Source: an uncultured Litoreibacter sp.
Lineage (GTDB): Bacteria > Pseudomonadota > Alphaproteobacteria > Rhodobacterales > Rhodobacteraceae
DNA: 64,000 nucleotides
Assembly (NCBI RefSeq): GCF_947501785.1
Contig: NZ_CANMXB010000001.1
Location: 2,251,048 to 2,315,047 of the forward strand
Direction: 5' to 3'
The stretch's first letter is position 1. Each line of letters opens with the position of its first letter. The translations under genes and the position numbers were made by a program. Shown here piece after piece: positions 27,190 through 35,892 of this stretch. The notes under the pieces are model-generated. The model saw only the letters and a list, made by a program, of their open reading frames with translations. It was not told where the DNA came from and did no database searches.

Positions 27190-27840
27190 ATGACCCTTAA
27201 AACACTGGGCGTAGTGGGCGCAGCCGTGCTGTCCCTGAGCGCATGCGACACCACCAATTTCGACACATCCAACGTCAACAAATCGCAGACCGGCGCCATC
27301 ATTGGCGGCGTTGTGGGCGGCCTGATCGGCGCATCGAGCGACGATAACAAGATCTTGAAAGGCGCCGTGGGCGCAGGCATCGGGGCCGCCGCTGGCGGCG
27401 TGATCGGGCATCAACTGGACAAGCAAGCGCAGGACCTGCGCCGCGACATCCCCAACGAAGACATCGCGATTGAAAACACCGGGTCCGAGCTGAAGGTGAC
27501 CCTGCCGCAGGCGCTGCTGTTTGCATCCGACAGCGCGACCTTGGACCCTGCCTTGGAAAGCGACCTGCGCGCGCTTGCGGGCAACCTCAACAGCTACCCC
27601 GACAGCACCGTGCGTATCGTGGGCCACACGGATGACACCGGCTCAGACAGCCACAATTTCGACCTGTCGGAACGCCGCGCCTACGCGGTGTCCTGGGTTC
27701 TGGAAGGCGCGGGCGTGTCCACGACCCGGCTGCAGCCGGTGGGCGCGGGCGAGGCGCAGCCCGTATCCTCCAACCTGACGGAAGAAGGCAAGGCGCAAAA
27801 CCGCCGCGTGGAAATCCTGATCCGGCCCAACGCGGCCTGA
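27190..27840 (+). CDS. OmpA family lipoprotein with glycine-zipper domain (second paralogue)
   Basis: A 216-residue paralogue of the gene before it, sharing the same order: lipobox LSAC (Cys 19), glycine zipper (GAIIGGVVGGLIGA...GAGIGAAAGGVIGH) and OmpA domain ending VEILIRPNAA. The residue after the lipid-bearing Cys is Asp, the inner-membrane retention signal in the E. coli Lol rule, whereas the first paralogue has Ala. It has its own ribosome binding site (GAGGCAGG) and is followed by a rho-independent terminator. Confidence 0.92.
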   Translation: MTLKTLGVVGAAVLSLSACDTTNFDTSNVNKSQTGAIIGGVVGGLIGASSDDNKILKGAVGAGIGAAAGGVIGHQLDKQAQDLRRDIPNEDIAIENTGSELKVTLPQALLFASDSATLDPALESDLRALAGNLNSYPDSTVRIVGHTDDTGSDSHNFDLSERRAYAVSWVLEGAGVSTTRLQPVGAGEAQPVSSNLTEEGKAQNRRVEILIRPNAA

Positions 27841-27856
27841 CCCGCACACAGTTTCG

Positions 27857-27890
27857 AAAACGGCCCCGCCTGTTCGGGGCCGTTTTTGTT
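27857..27890 (+). terminator. Rho-independent terminator after the OmpA lipoproteins
   Basis: Stem AACGGCCCCG / CGGGGCCGTT with a 6-nt loop, followed by TTTTTGTTT. It ends the transcript of the second OmpA lipoprotein gene. Confidence 0.88.
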
Positions 27891-27906
27891 TGCCGCCCTC
27901 GCAAAG

Positions 27907-27925
27907 TGGTCATATAAATTGACCA
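27907..27925. promoter_or_regulatory. GntR-family operator-like palindrome
   Basis: TGGTCA-TATAAAT-TGACCA, perfect 6-bp arms, centred 27 bp before the GntR gene start. The TGGTC/GACCA arms resemble operators of FadR/PdhR-type GntR regulators, so autoregulation is likely. Confidence 0.65.
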
Positions 27926-27942
27926 ATTATCAGGGGTAGGTC

Positions 27943-28710
27943 ATGCCATTCGAAAAGATTCAGGCCGAAAAACTATCGGGCGCGGTGGTCAAACAGATCG
28001 AGCTGTTGATCCTGCGCGGCATATTGCGCCCCGGCGACCGCTTACCCTCGGAACGGGAATTGGCGGAACGGCTGGGTGTATCGCGCCCATCGCTGCGCGA
28101 AGCCGTGGCGACCTTGCAGGACCGCGGGCTATTGGACACCCGCGCGGGGGCTGGCATCTTCGTGGGCAACGTCATGGGGGCCGAATTTTCCGAGACCCTG
28201 GTGCGGCTGTTCTCCGACCACGACGAGGCGATGTTCGACTACATCTCCTTCCGCCGCGACATGGAGGGCATGGCGGCTGAGCGCGCAGCGCGGCTGGGAT
28301 CAGACACCGACCTGAAGGTCATCGCCACAATCTTCGGCAAAATGGAGGCCGCCCACACCAAGCGCAACCCGACCGAGGAAAGCCTGCTGGACGCCGAATT
28401 TCATCTGGCGATCATCGAGGCCAGCCACAACGTCGTCATGCTGCATATGATGCGCGCCATGTTCCAACTGCTACGCGAAGGCGTGTTCTACAACCGGCAG
28501 GTGATGTTCAAGCAGCGCACCACCCGCGACACGCTGCTGGACCAGCACCGCGCCATCAACGACGCGCTGCAAGCCCGCGACCCGCACGCAGCCAAAGCCG
28601 CCGTGGCCGCGCATCTGACCTATGTCGAAAACAGCCTGTCCGACCAGCAACGCACCGACCGCAACGAGGCGATTGCGGTGCAGCGGCTGCAACAGGAAGC
28701 CGCGCGCTAA
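27943..28710 (+). CDS. GntR family regulator, FadR/FCD subfamily
   Basis: A 255-residue regulator. The winged HTH (about 10-75) has RPGDRLPSERELAERLGVSRPSLREAVATL, and the all-helical FCD ligand domain covers about 95-235 with the metal-site pattern DAEFHLAIIEASHN and HRAINDALQARD. FCD regulators respond to small carboxylates such as lactate, pyruvate, glycolate or sugar acids. It converges with the enolase-superfamily gene (4-bp overlap of the 3' ends); a sugar-acid substrate for that enzyme could be the effector. A palindrome before the start suggests autorepression. Confidence 0.92.
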   Translation: MPFEKIQAEKLSGAVVKQIELLILRGILRPGDRLPSERELAERLGVSRPSLREAVATLQDRGLLDTRAGAGIFVGNVMGAEFSETLVRLFSDHDEAMFDYISFRRDMEGMAAERAARLGSDTDLKVIATIFGKMEAAHTKRNPTEESLLDAEFHLAIIEASHNVVMLHMMRAMFQLLREGVFYNRQVMFKQRTTRDTLLDQHRAINDALQARDPHAAKAAVAAHLTYVENSLSDQQRTDRNEAIAVQRLQQEAAR

Positions 28711-29939
28711 TCTTCGATTGGCGGGGCGCCGCCCGCAAATGTGTTCCCGCCTTGGTAATTGCAGGGGTCTTCCTGCATCTGCAGATGCAGCTCGTTGCCG
28801 GTGTAGGGGTGCGCGCGGGCCAGATCCTCATTGAAATCGATGCCTAGGCCGGGAGCCTCGGGCGGCGTGATGTAGCCGTTTTCTACCCGGATCGTGCCGC
28901 CGATCAGATCATCGTGGAACTTGGTTTCGATGCTTTCGCACATCAACAGGTTCGAGATCGACGCGCCCAGATGGATGTTGGCCGCCCATTCCACCGGCCC
29001 CGCATAAAGATGCGGCGCCATTTCCGCATTAAACACCTCGGCAATGGCAGCAAGCTTCTTCATCTCCCAGATGCCGCCGGCGCGGCCCAAGGCGGGCTGC
29101 AGTATCTTCGCCCCGCCCGTGCGCAAAACCGTCGCGAACTCCGCTTTGGTCGTCATCCGCTCCCCTGTGGCAATGGGGATGCGCACGGCATCGGCCACGG
29201 CCTTGAATTCCAGCAGATTGTCCGGCGGGATTGGCTCTTCGTACCAAAGTGGGCTGTAAGGCTCCAACGCCTGTCCCAGCCGGATCGCGCCAGCCGTGTT
29301 GAACTGCCCGTGCGTGCCAAACAGCAGATCGGCGCGGTCGCCGACCGCCTCCCGGATCGCCTTGCAAAACGCCACCGACATCGAAATATCGCTCATCGCG
29401 GGCTGGTGCCCGCCGCGCATCGTGTAAGGCCCGGCGGGGTCGAATTTGACAGCCGTATAACCCTCTTCCACCCGCGCGACGGCCGCCTCAGCGGCCTGAT
29501 CGGGTGAAAACCAGAACTCCGTCAGATCGTGATGCGGCAACGGGTAAAGATAGGTGTAGGCCCGCACCCGGTCATTCATTTTGCCGCCCAAAAGCGCCCA
29601 AACGGGCCGCCCGCGCGCTTTGCCCAGAATGTCCCAGCAGGCAATCTCAAGCCCAGAAAACGCGCCCATGACGGTCGGATCAGGGCGTTGCGTAAACCCC
29701 GAGGAATAGGCACGCCGAAACATCTTCTCGATGCTCTCGGGGCTTTCCCCCAACATGTGCCGCTCAAACACATCGCGCACGACGGCAACTTGCACATCGG
29801 GCGCCACGGCGGAGGCATAGACCTCGCCGTACCCAACGATCCCGTCCTCCGTGGTCAGCTTGGTGAAAATCCAATACCGCCCGCCCCAACCCGGGGCCGG
29901 AGGGGCGACAACGAATGTCTCAAGGCCTGCCAGTTTCAT
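28707..29939 (-). CDS. Enolase superfamily (mandelate racemase/muconate lactonizing enzyme) protein
   Basis: A 410-residue protein. The capping domain is at about 1-125 and the barrel holds K165 (VKFDP), H210 (GTHGQF), E234/E235 (YEEPIPP), E260 (TGERM) and H310 (APHLY). It resembles the D-galactonate dehydratase-like group. At the end of the third barrel strand, where most members have a metal-binding Asp before the His (DxHG), this protein has Gly-Thr-His-Gly. It likely acts on a sugar acid. Neighbours are a GntR regulator and a zinc alcohol dehydrogenase. Confidence 0.88.
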   Translation of the reverse strand: MKLAGLETFVVAPPAPGWGGRYWIFTKLTTEDGIVGYGEVYASAVAPDVQVAVVRDVFERHMLGESPESIEKMFRRAYSSGFTQRPDPTVMGAFSGLEIACWDILGKARGRPVWALLGGKMNDRVRAYTYLYPLPHHDLTEFWFSPDQAAEAAVARVEEGYTAVKFDPAGPYTMRGGHQPAMSDISMSVAFCKAIREAVGDRADLLFGTHGQFNTAGAIRLGQALEPYSPLWYEEPIPPDNLLEFKAVADAVRIPIATGERMTTKAEFATVLRTGGAKILQPALGRAGGIWEMKKLAAIAEVFNAEMAPHLYAGPVEWAANIHLGASISNLLMCESIETKFHDDLIGGTIRVENGYITPPEAPGLGIDFNEDLARAHPYTGNELHLQMQEDPCNYQGGNTFAGGAPPIED

Positions 29940-29950
29940 CTCGCGTCCCT

Positions 29951-30013
29951 CTTTCTTCGTTCATAAATATTCCGGGGGCCTTGCCCGTGCGGCTCGGGGG
30001 CAGAGCCCCCGAA
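29951..30013. repeat. Composite dispersed repeat, copy A
   Basis: On the minus strand, CCCCCGGAATATTTATGAAC with a purine-rich GAAGAAAG tail (29951-29977). It is followed on the plus strand by a GGGGGCAGAGCCCCC hairpin near 29996-30010. Related copies are at 34689, 38926, 41085 and 47841. Confidence 0.55.
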
Positions 30014-30045
30014 AGAGCACAAAATATCAAGCGCGCGGAACGCGC

Positions 30046-31134
30046 TCATTCAAACACAATCACGTTGCGCCGCGCGGCGCCGCTGCGCGTGTCGGCAATC
30101 GCCTCGTTGATCTGATCCAGTGACCAGCGGCCCGAAATCAGCTCGTCCAGCTTCAGCCGCCCCTGCTGATACAAATCCACCATCCATGGAATGTCGCGAC
30201 GCAGAACCGTGTCGCCCATTTTGGTCCCCTTCATGCCCTGCCCGACGGCGCCCAAAATCACGGGTTCATACTCCGCCTTGGCCCCGGAATGCGGCATGCC
30301 GACGATATACATATCGCCGCCCGCCGCCAGATAGCGCAGGCCCTGCTCGAAGGCGGGGATCGCGCCGACGGTGACAAACACCGCATCCGCCATGCGGCCA
30401 CCGGTGATCTTGGCGATCTCCTTCCAGGGCTTTTCAGCCGTCGCCAAAACGCCGTCGGTGGCCCCGAACTCGCGGGCCACCTCCAGCTTTTCTTCCAGCA
30501 CATCCATCGCGATAATCCGCGCAGCACCCGCAATGGCTGCCCCTTGGATCGCGTTCAGGCCCACGCCGCCTGCGCCGATCACCACGACGTTTTGCCCGGG
30601 GCGCACCTGCGCCGTGTTCACCACAGCGCCCATACCGGTGATGACGCCGCAGGACAAAAGCGAGGCCGCGTCCATCGGCATATCATCGGGAATACGCGCG
30701 ATTTGGGACTGGTCCACCACGGCCTTTTCGGCAAAGGCCCCGCAGGCAAGACCGTGCTGCAACGTGCCGCCATCCGCGGTTTTCAATGGCCCCGCGTCGC
30801 GGTCATAGCCGGTGCCGCATTGCACAGGTTGGCCCGTCGCGCAGGGCATGCAGGTGCCGCAGGACCGGATCAGGGTGACCAACACCGCATCGCCGACGTT
30901 GTAGTCGGTCACACCTTCGCCCAATGCAGTGATCCGCCCCGCCGCCTCGTGGCCATAGACCGCAGGCAACGTCCCGCCCCAGCCGCCATCGATGAAAGAC
31001 AGGTCGGAAAAGCAGATGGCGCAGGCTTCCAGCTTAACCTCGACCTCGCCTGCTATTGGCGCGGCCAGCTCGACCTCCTCGATGACAAGGGGGGCGCCAA
31101 ATTCATGGCAGACGGCGGCTTTGACGAGGGGCAT
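30046..31134 (-). CDS. Zinc-dependent alcohol dehydrogenase
   Basis: A 362-residue medium-chain zinc dehydrogenase. Catalytic zinc ligands fit C41 and H62/E63 (GHEAAG); the structural zinc cysteines are C92, C95, C98 and C106 (C-x2-C-x2-C-x7-C). The nucleotide-binding motif is GAGGVGLNAIQGAAIAGA. The open frame extends to 31671, but AAGGA precedes the ATG at 31134 and the extension overlaps the divergent pcaD promoter and gene. Located between an enolase-superfamily enzyme and pcaD; its alcohol substrate is unknown. Confidence 0.9.
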   Translation of the reverse strand: MPLVKAAVCHEFGAPLVIEEVELAAPIAGEVEVKLEACAICFSDLSFIDGGWGGTLPAVYGHEAAGRITALGEGVTDYNVGDAVLVTLIRSCGTCMPCATGQPVQCGTGYDRDAGPLKTADGGTLQHGLACGAFAEKAVVDQSQIARIPDDMPMDAASLLSCGVITGMGAVVNTAQVRPGQNVVVIGAGGVGLNAIQGAAIAGAARIIAMDVLEEKLEVAREFGATDGVLATAEKPWKEIAKITGGRMADAVFVTVGAIPAFEQGLRYLAAGGDMYIVGMPHSGAKAEYEPVILGAVGQGMKGTKMGDTVLRRDIPWMVDLYQQGRLKLDELISGRWSLDQINEAIADTRSGAARRNVIVFE

Positions 31135-31278
31135 GGGCAGGTCCTTTGTGTCTTGTTGCCCATGACCTTTGACCGGCGCAAAACCCGGTGCAAGCGGTTT
31201 TGCGACAGCGACGGCATGGATTGCGCCGCGCCGCCCGCGCGGATAGGTTTTGACGACTGACTTCTGGGAGGATCCGTC

Positions 31279-32067
31279 ATGCCATTTCTCGACCTCGATG
31301 ACATCAAGCTGCATTACCGCGAAGACGGCGACCCGAACGGCGCGCCGCTGGTCTTCGCCAACTCGCTTGGAACCACGTTGCACCTGTGGGACCCGATCAT
31401 GGACCTGCTGCCCAAAGGGCTGCGCATCATCCGCTACGACATGCGCGGGCATGGGCAGACGGACGTGCCGAAACCGCCCTACACGATGGGCGCGATGGTG
31501 CGCGATGTGGAACAGCTGATGGATCACCTGAGCGTCAAAGACGCCATGTTTGTCGGCCTGTCGGTGGGCGGGCTGGTCGCGCAAGGCATTGCCACCAAAC
31601 GGATGGACCTGGTGCGCGCCATGGTGCTGTCCAACACCGCCGCCAAAATCGGGACGCATGAGATATGGCAAGGCCGGTTCGACCTGATCAACGACGGCGG
31701 GATGGAGGCCGTGGCGGATGCCACCATGGAGCGGTGGTTCTCACGCGCGTGGCACGGCTCGCCCCAGATCGCGCCGTGGCGGGATATGCTGACCGACACC
31801 AAGCCAGACGGCTATATCGGTTGTGGCCATGCCATTGCAGGGACCGACTTTTACACGACGACCGCGGCTTTGACCCTGCCCACACTGGCGATTGCCGGGG
31901 CCGAGGACGGGGCAACCCCACCAGACCTGCTGCGCGAAACGCAAGAGCTGATCAAGGGCAGCCAGTTTTACCTGATCCGCAAGGGCGGCCATCTGCCGTG
32001 CGTGGAACAGCCGGAAGAATATGCGCAAGTGCTGACCAAATTCATGCGCGACACAGGGCACATCTAG
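31279..32067 (+). CDS. pcaD: 3-oxoadipate enol-lactonase
   Basis: A 262-residue alpha/beta hydrolase. The nucleophile S95 sits in VGLSVGGL, and the catalytic His is in KGGHLPCVEQPE near the C-terminus. The pattern NSLGTTLHLWDP at the N-terminus is typical of PcaD. It hydrolyses 3-oxoadipate enol-lactone in protocatechuate breakdown. The next gene is pcaB, 3 bp downstream, so they form an operon with the MFS gene. The dioxygenase genes pcaGH and decarboxylase pcaC are not in the window. Confidence 0.92.
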   Translation: MPFLDLDDIKLHYREDGDPNGAPLVFANSLGTTLHLWDPIMDLLPKGLRIIRYDMRGHGQTDVPKPPYTMGAMVRDVEQLMDHLSVKDAMFVGLSVGGLVAQGIATKRMDLVRAMVLSNTAAKIGTHEIWQGRFDLINDGGMEAVADATMERWFSRAWHGSPQIAPWRDMLTDTKPDGYIGCGHAIAGTDFYTTTAALTLPTLAIAGAEDGATPPDLLRETQELIKGSQFYLIRKGGHLPCVEQPEEYAQVLTKFMRDTGHI

Positions 32068-32070
32068 ACC

Positions 32071-33396
32071 ATGGCCGTGACGCCCTTTGACAGCGGGCTC
32101 TACCGCGACCTGTTTCACGACGCCGAGATCGGCTCGCTGTTTTCCGACAGCGCCGAGGTTCGCGCGATGATGCTGGTTGAGGGCGCTTTGGCCAAGATGC
32201 AGGGGCAGCTTGGCATCATCCCCGAGCTGTCCGCCGCCTTCATCACTCGCAGCTGCCGCGAAATACAGGTCGACCCGACCGGGTTGGCCGCAGAGACAGG
32301 TGCGAACGGCATCCCCGTGCCCGCCCTCGTCAAAGCCATGCGCACCGCGATGGAGGCGCCGGAACACGCGCAATACCTGCATTGGGGCGCGACCACGCAG
32401 GACATCATGGACACCGCACTGGCCCTGCGGCTGCGGCAGGTCTTTGCGCTGATCGAGAAGCGGCTGGAAGCGGTTTTGTGGCGGCTGGCCGATATGGCCG
32501 AAACCCATGCGGAACTGCCGATGGCCGGACGCACCTGGATGCAGGTGGCCACACCGACCAGTTTTGGCGCGGTCTTAGCCGGCTGGGGCCTGCCTTTGTG
32601 GGACCTGCACTATACCCGTGACAGTGTGAGTTTTGGCTTCAAAAATGTATCTCTTTCCGGGGCCGCCGGAACCGGGGCTGCCTATGGCCCGAAGGCCGCC
32701 GAGTTGCGCCAGAAACTGGCCGATGAGCTGCGGTTGGGCAACCGGGACGCCAGCTGGCACTCTGCGCGCAACGGGATTGCGGGATTGTCCGCATGGTTGA
32801 CCCAGATCAGCGCCTCGCTTGCCAAGATCGGCGAGGACATCCTGCTGATGACGCAAAGCGGCATTGGCGAGCTGCGACTTGGCGGAGGGGGGAGTTCCTC
32901 CACCATGCCGCAAAAGCAGAACCCCGTGGCGCCGTCCTTGCTGAGCGCCCTGGCACGCGGCGCAATTGGCGCGAACACCACCGTACAAGGCGCCGCGATC
33001 CACCGACAGCAGCGCGACGCCGCCGCCTGGATGAGCGAATGGATCGCCTTGGGTCAGGTCTGCATGAGCGTTGGGCGCGGCCTGAATGTGGCCGAGGACC
33101 TGCTGGGCCGGATTGAGCCCGACGCGGCGGCCATGCTGGCCAATATCGACGACGGGCGCGGGCTGATCTATGCCGAGGCGCTGCAATTTGCGCTGACCGA
33201 CCGCATGTCACGGCCCGAGGCGCAGGCCGCCGTGAAAGAGCTGTGCCAAGGTATCATTGCAGAGGGCGGCAGCTTGCCCGACGCCGCCATTGCCAAATGG
33301 GGTGACGCGGATTTGGCGGATTTGTTCACACCAGCGGCCCAGCTTGGGCTGGCCCCAACAGATGCGAAGAGCTTTGCGGCCATGGTACGCGCCTGA
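32071..33396 (+). CDS. pcaB: 3-carboxy-cis,cis-muconate cycloisomerase
   Basis: A 441-residue member of the fumarase/aspartase superfamily. The signature loop is GGSSSTMPQKQNPV, and HWGATTQDIMDT is the second conserved block. It converts 3-carboxymuconate to the carboxymuconolactone, upstream of PcaC and PcaD in protocatechuate breakdown. It starts 3 bp after pcaD and ends 1 bp before the ATG of the MFS gene. Confidence 0.93.
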   Translation: MAVTPFDSGLYRDLFHDAEIGSLFSDSAEVRAMMLVEGALAKMQGQLGIIPELSAAFITRSCREIQVDPTGLAAETGANGIPVPALVKAMRTAMEAPEHAQYLHWGATTQDIMDTALALRLRQVFALIEKRLEAVLWRLADMAETHAELPMAGRTWMQVATPTSFGAVLAGWGLPLWDLHYTRDSVSFGFKNVSLSGAAGTGAAYGPKAAELRQKLADELRLGNRDASWHSARNGIAGLSAWLTQISASLAKIGEDILLMTQSGIGELRLGGGGSSSTMPQKQNPVAPSLLSALARGAIGANTTVQGAAIHRQQRDAAAWMSEWIALGQVCMSVGRGLNVAEDLLGRIEPDAAAMLANIDDGRGLIYAEALQFALTDRMSRPEAQAAVKELCQGIIAEGGSLPDAAIAKWGDADLADLFTPAAQLGLAPTDAKSFAAMVRA

Positions 33397-33397
33397 G

Positions 33398-34612
33398 ATG
33401 CCAAGCAAGGCCGTCACCTTCGTTTTGATCACCGTGATGCTGGATGCCATGGGCATCGGGTTGATCCTTCCGGTGATGCCGGACCTGATCCAGGAGGTGC
33501 GCGGCGCAGGGATCGGCAGCGCCGCCCTGTGGGGCGGCACCCTGTCGGCGGTGTTCGCCGCGATGCAGTTCCTGTTTGCCCCGACCCTTGGCAACCTGTC
33601 GGACCGGTTCGGGCGCAGGCCGGTCTTGCTGATCTCATTGGCGGTGATGGCGTTTGACTACGTTTTGATGGCCGTGGCCGGCACGATGACGCTGCTGATC
33701 ATCGGGCGCATATTGGGCGGCATCACCGCCGCCACCCATTCGACGGCGGCGGCGTTTATGGCCGATATATCGCCGCGCGAGAAAAAGGCGCAGAATTTCG
33801 GGCTGATCTCGGCGGCGTTCGGCGCGGGGTTTGTTTTAGGGCCAGTGATCGGCGGCTTATTGGCGGAGCTTGGGCCGAGAGCCCCCTTCTGGGCGGCAGC
33901 CGTGCTGACAGCGGCCAACTTTTTGTTCGGCTATTTCGTGCTCCCCGAAACCGTGACCGACGAGACCCGCCGCCCCTTTGACTGGGAGCGCGCCAACCCT
34001 GTGGGCGCATTTGACTATATCAGCCGCCTGCCCGGGCTGACCGCGTTGATGGGGGTTTATTTCTTCTACCAGATTTCCAACATGGTCTACCCGGCGGTCT
34101 GGGCCTACTACACCGCGGCCAATTTCGACTGGTCGCCGGGCATGATCGGGGCGTCCCTTGCGGTGTACGGGATTTCGACCGCCCTTGTCCAAGCGGTGCT
34201 GATCCGGCGGATCATCAACCGGTTCGGAGAACGCAAGACCGTCTATTTCGGGCTGCTTTACAACGCCTTCACCCTAACGCTGATCGGGCTTGTAACCAAC
34301 GGCTGGTTGCTGCTGGCCCTGACGCCATTGGCGGCCGTCGGCGGTGTCGTGGCACCCGCCCTGCAAGCCGTGATGTCGGGCAAGGCGGAAGACAACCAAC
34401 AGGGCGAATTGCAAGGGGTTCTGGCCTCGATCAACTCGATCGGGATGATTGTGGCCCCCTTGGTGATGACCCAGATTTTCTGGTTCTTCACCGGGAAGAG
34501 CGCATGGCTATATCTGCCCGGCGCGCCGTTCCTGTTGGCGATGCTGCTGATGGTCGTGTCGTGGATGATCTATTCATCCAGCCTACGCAACCCGACCGGG
34601 GCAGCCACCTGA
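33398..34612 (+). CDS. MFS transporter, TetA-like (TCR/Tet) family
   Basis: A 404-residue major facilitator with about twelve spans. The loop 2-3 motif GNLSDRFGRRPVLL and the pattern MLDAMGIGLILPVMPDLI at the N-terminus match drug:H+ antiporters of the TetA/Bcr type. The ATG at 33398 starts one base after the pcaB stop, so it is in the pcaDB operon. An efflux role for an aromatic or pathway intermediate, or an import role, cannot be decided from sequence. Confidence 0.9.
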   Translation: MPSKAVTFVLITVMLDAMGIGLILPVMPDLIQEVRGAGIGSAALWGGTLSAVFAAMQFLFAPTLGNLSDRFGRRPVLLISLAVMAFDYVLMAVAGTMTLLIIGRILGGITAATHSTAAAFMADISPREKKAQNFGLISAAFGAGFVLGPVIGGLLAELGPRAPFWAAAVLTAANFLFGYFVLPETVTDETRRPFDWERANPVGAFDYISRLPGLTALMGVYFFYQISNMVYPAVWAYYTAANFDWSPGMIGASLAVYGISTALVQAVLIRRIINRFGERKTVYFGLLYNAFTLTLIGLVTNGWLLLALTPLAAVGGVVAPALQAVMSGKAEDNQQGELQGVLASINSIGMIVAPLVMTQIFWFFTGKSAWLYLPGAPFLLAMLLMVVSWMIYSSSLRNPTGAAT

Positions 34613-34688
34613 ATGGGCAGCTTGCGCTGCGCTTGTTTTACACTGCTCTTGGGGAGGTTCCCTCCCCGCCGCAGGGGCATCCCCTGGA

Positions 34689-34710
34689 GCATATTTTCGG
34701 CAGAAAGAAG
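34689..34710 (+). repeat. Composite dispersed repeat, copy E
   Basis: GCATATTTTCGGCAGAAAGAAG, abbreviated here as GCATATTTT-GGCAG-AAAGAAG, directly abuts the 3' end of the EEP-family gene. It matches 21 of 22 bases of copy D (47841-47862, minus strand). Confidence 0.6.
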
Positions 34711-35892
34711 CTAGCGGTTCCACAGCTTGAAATGGCCCATGATCTGTCCATGGTCCGAGGCGAGCTTGTTATAGGGTGCTTCTGGGTGGGAGCCGTCAGT
34801 GAGGTGGTCGTTGAAGACCGTGAAATATTCCATCTCGCCAATCTGGTTGGAGCCGTCGCGGAAATGACGTGAGATCAGGATCTGGTCGATGCTTTCGAAG
34901 ACGCCCCCGAAAGCAGAGGTGTAGACCATGTCGCGCAGGGACTTTTTGACGAACAGCTTTTCGCAGCTTTCCAGTCGGACCGCATCGACGGCTTCCTGAA
35001 TCGCCTCGTTTTCGTCGTCTTTGTAGCGGTCATTGGGGTGCTTGGCGTCGTGGCGCAGCATCCAGGAATAGTTTTTGAACGGGCGCTCACCGGCGATGAT
35101 TTCGGAGCTGACCGCGTTTTCGCTGTCGTTGAAATCGCCCAGCACCATGACCGGGTGGCCCTTTTGGAGTTCTTCGACGATCAGGCGGTGCAGGACCCAA
35201 GCCTCGGCCATGCGGCGTGTTGCGGCGCGCAAAGCGCCCAAGGCGCGGCCGACGGGATCGTAGCTGGTCAAGTCGGCCTCGGGCGCGTGGTCGGCGCCGT
35301 CGGGGCGGTGAAACTCGCCGAGCTTGGACTTGAGGTGGCAGTTGAAAACCGTGATTGTGGTGCCTTTGACCGGCACGCGGGCTTTCAGGATCGGCCGTGA
35401 CAGGCGGGTCAGCTTGAAATGGCCCGCCTCGCCGCCCTGGAAATCGACCTGCAGCTCCGGCGACAATTCCTGAATGATCTCGGGCGTGCCTTCAAATCCG
35501 TAGCGCGACAGGATGGCGACGCCGGGGCGGCGTTCACCGGGCGCGCCGTCATTGGCGTTGGGGGCGAAGGCGATCTTGGCGTCTTTGTAATCCGTGTAGG
35601 CCAGTTTCCGAAAAATCGCGCGCTTGCGGTAGCGTTTGGACGCGTCAGGGACCACATCCGCGTTGGAGGCGGCCCCGATGCGGTCGGCCTCATCCACCAC
35701 CGCCTGCAGCGCGGGCAGCTCGAAAATTTCCTGGAACCCCACGATATCGGCGTTCATGCGCACCAGCATGTCGGCCAGCCAGTCCTCTTTCCAGGCGTGT
35801 TCCTCGACCGTGTATTGCTGGAAGCGGTAATATTCCTGCTCCGCGCCGATCAGGTTTTTGACGTTGAAGCTGGCGATGGTGAAGTCGGTCAT
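34711..35892 (-). CDS. Endonuclease/exonuclease/phosphatase (EEP) family protein
   Basis: A 393-residue EEP-fold metal-dependent hydrolase. The active-site blocks are in order: ASFNVKNL at the N-terminus, GFQEIFE (metal Glu), VFNCHLKS, VLGDFNDSE (Asp and Asn) and SDHGQIMG (catalytic Asp-His). Substrates in the family range from DNA to phosphoinositides and sugar phosphates, so specificity is unknown. No signal peptide. It is the last gene of a four-gene overlapping operon; the ATGA start overlaps the dehydratase stop by 4 bp. Confidence 0.86.
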   Translation of the reverse strand: MTDFTIASFNVKNLIGAEQEYYRFQQYTVEEHAWKEDWLADMLVRMNADIVGFQEIFELPALQAVVDEADRIGAASNADVVPDASKRYRKRAIFRKLAYTDYKDAKIAFAPNANDGAPGERRPGVAILSRYGFEGTPEIIQELSPELQVDFQGGEAGHFKLTRLSRPILKARVPVKGTTITVFNCHLKSKLGEFHRPDGADHAPEADLTSYDPVGRALGALRAATRRMAEAWVLHRLIVEELQKGHPVMVLGDFNDSENAVSSEIIAGERPFKNYSWMLRHDAKHPNDRYKDDENEAIQEAVDAVRLESCEKLFVKKSLRDMVYTSAFGGVFESIDQILISRHFRDGSNQIGEMEYFTVFNDHLTDGSHPEAPYNKLASDHGQIMGHFKLWNR

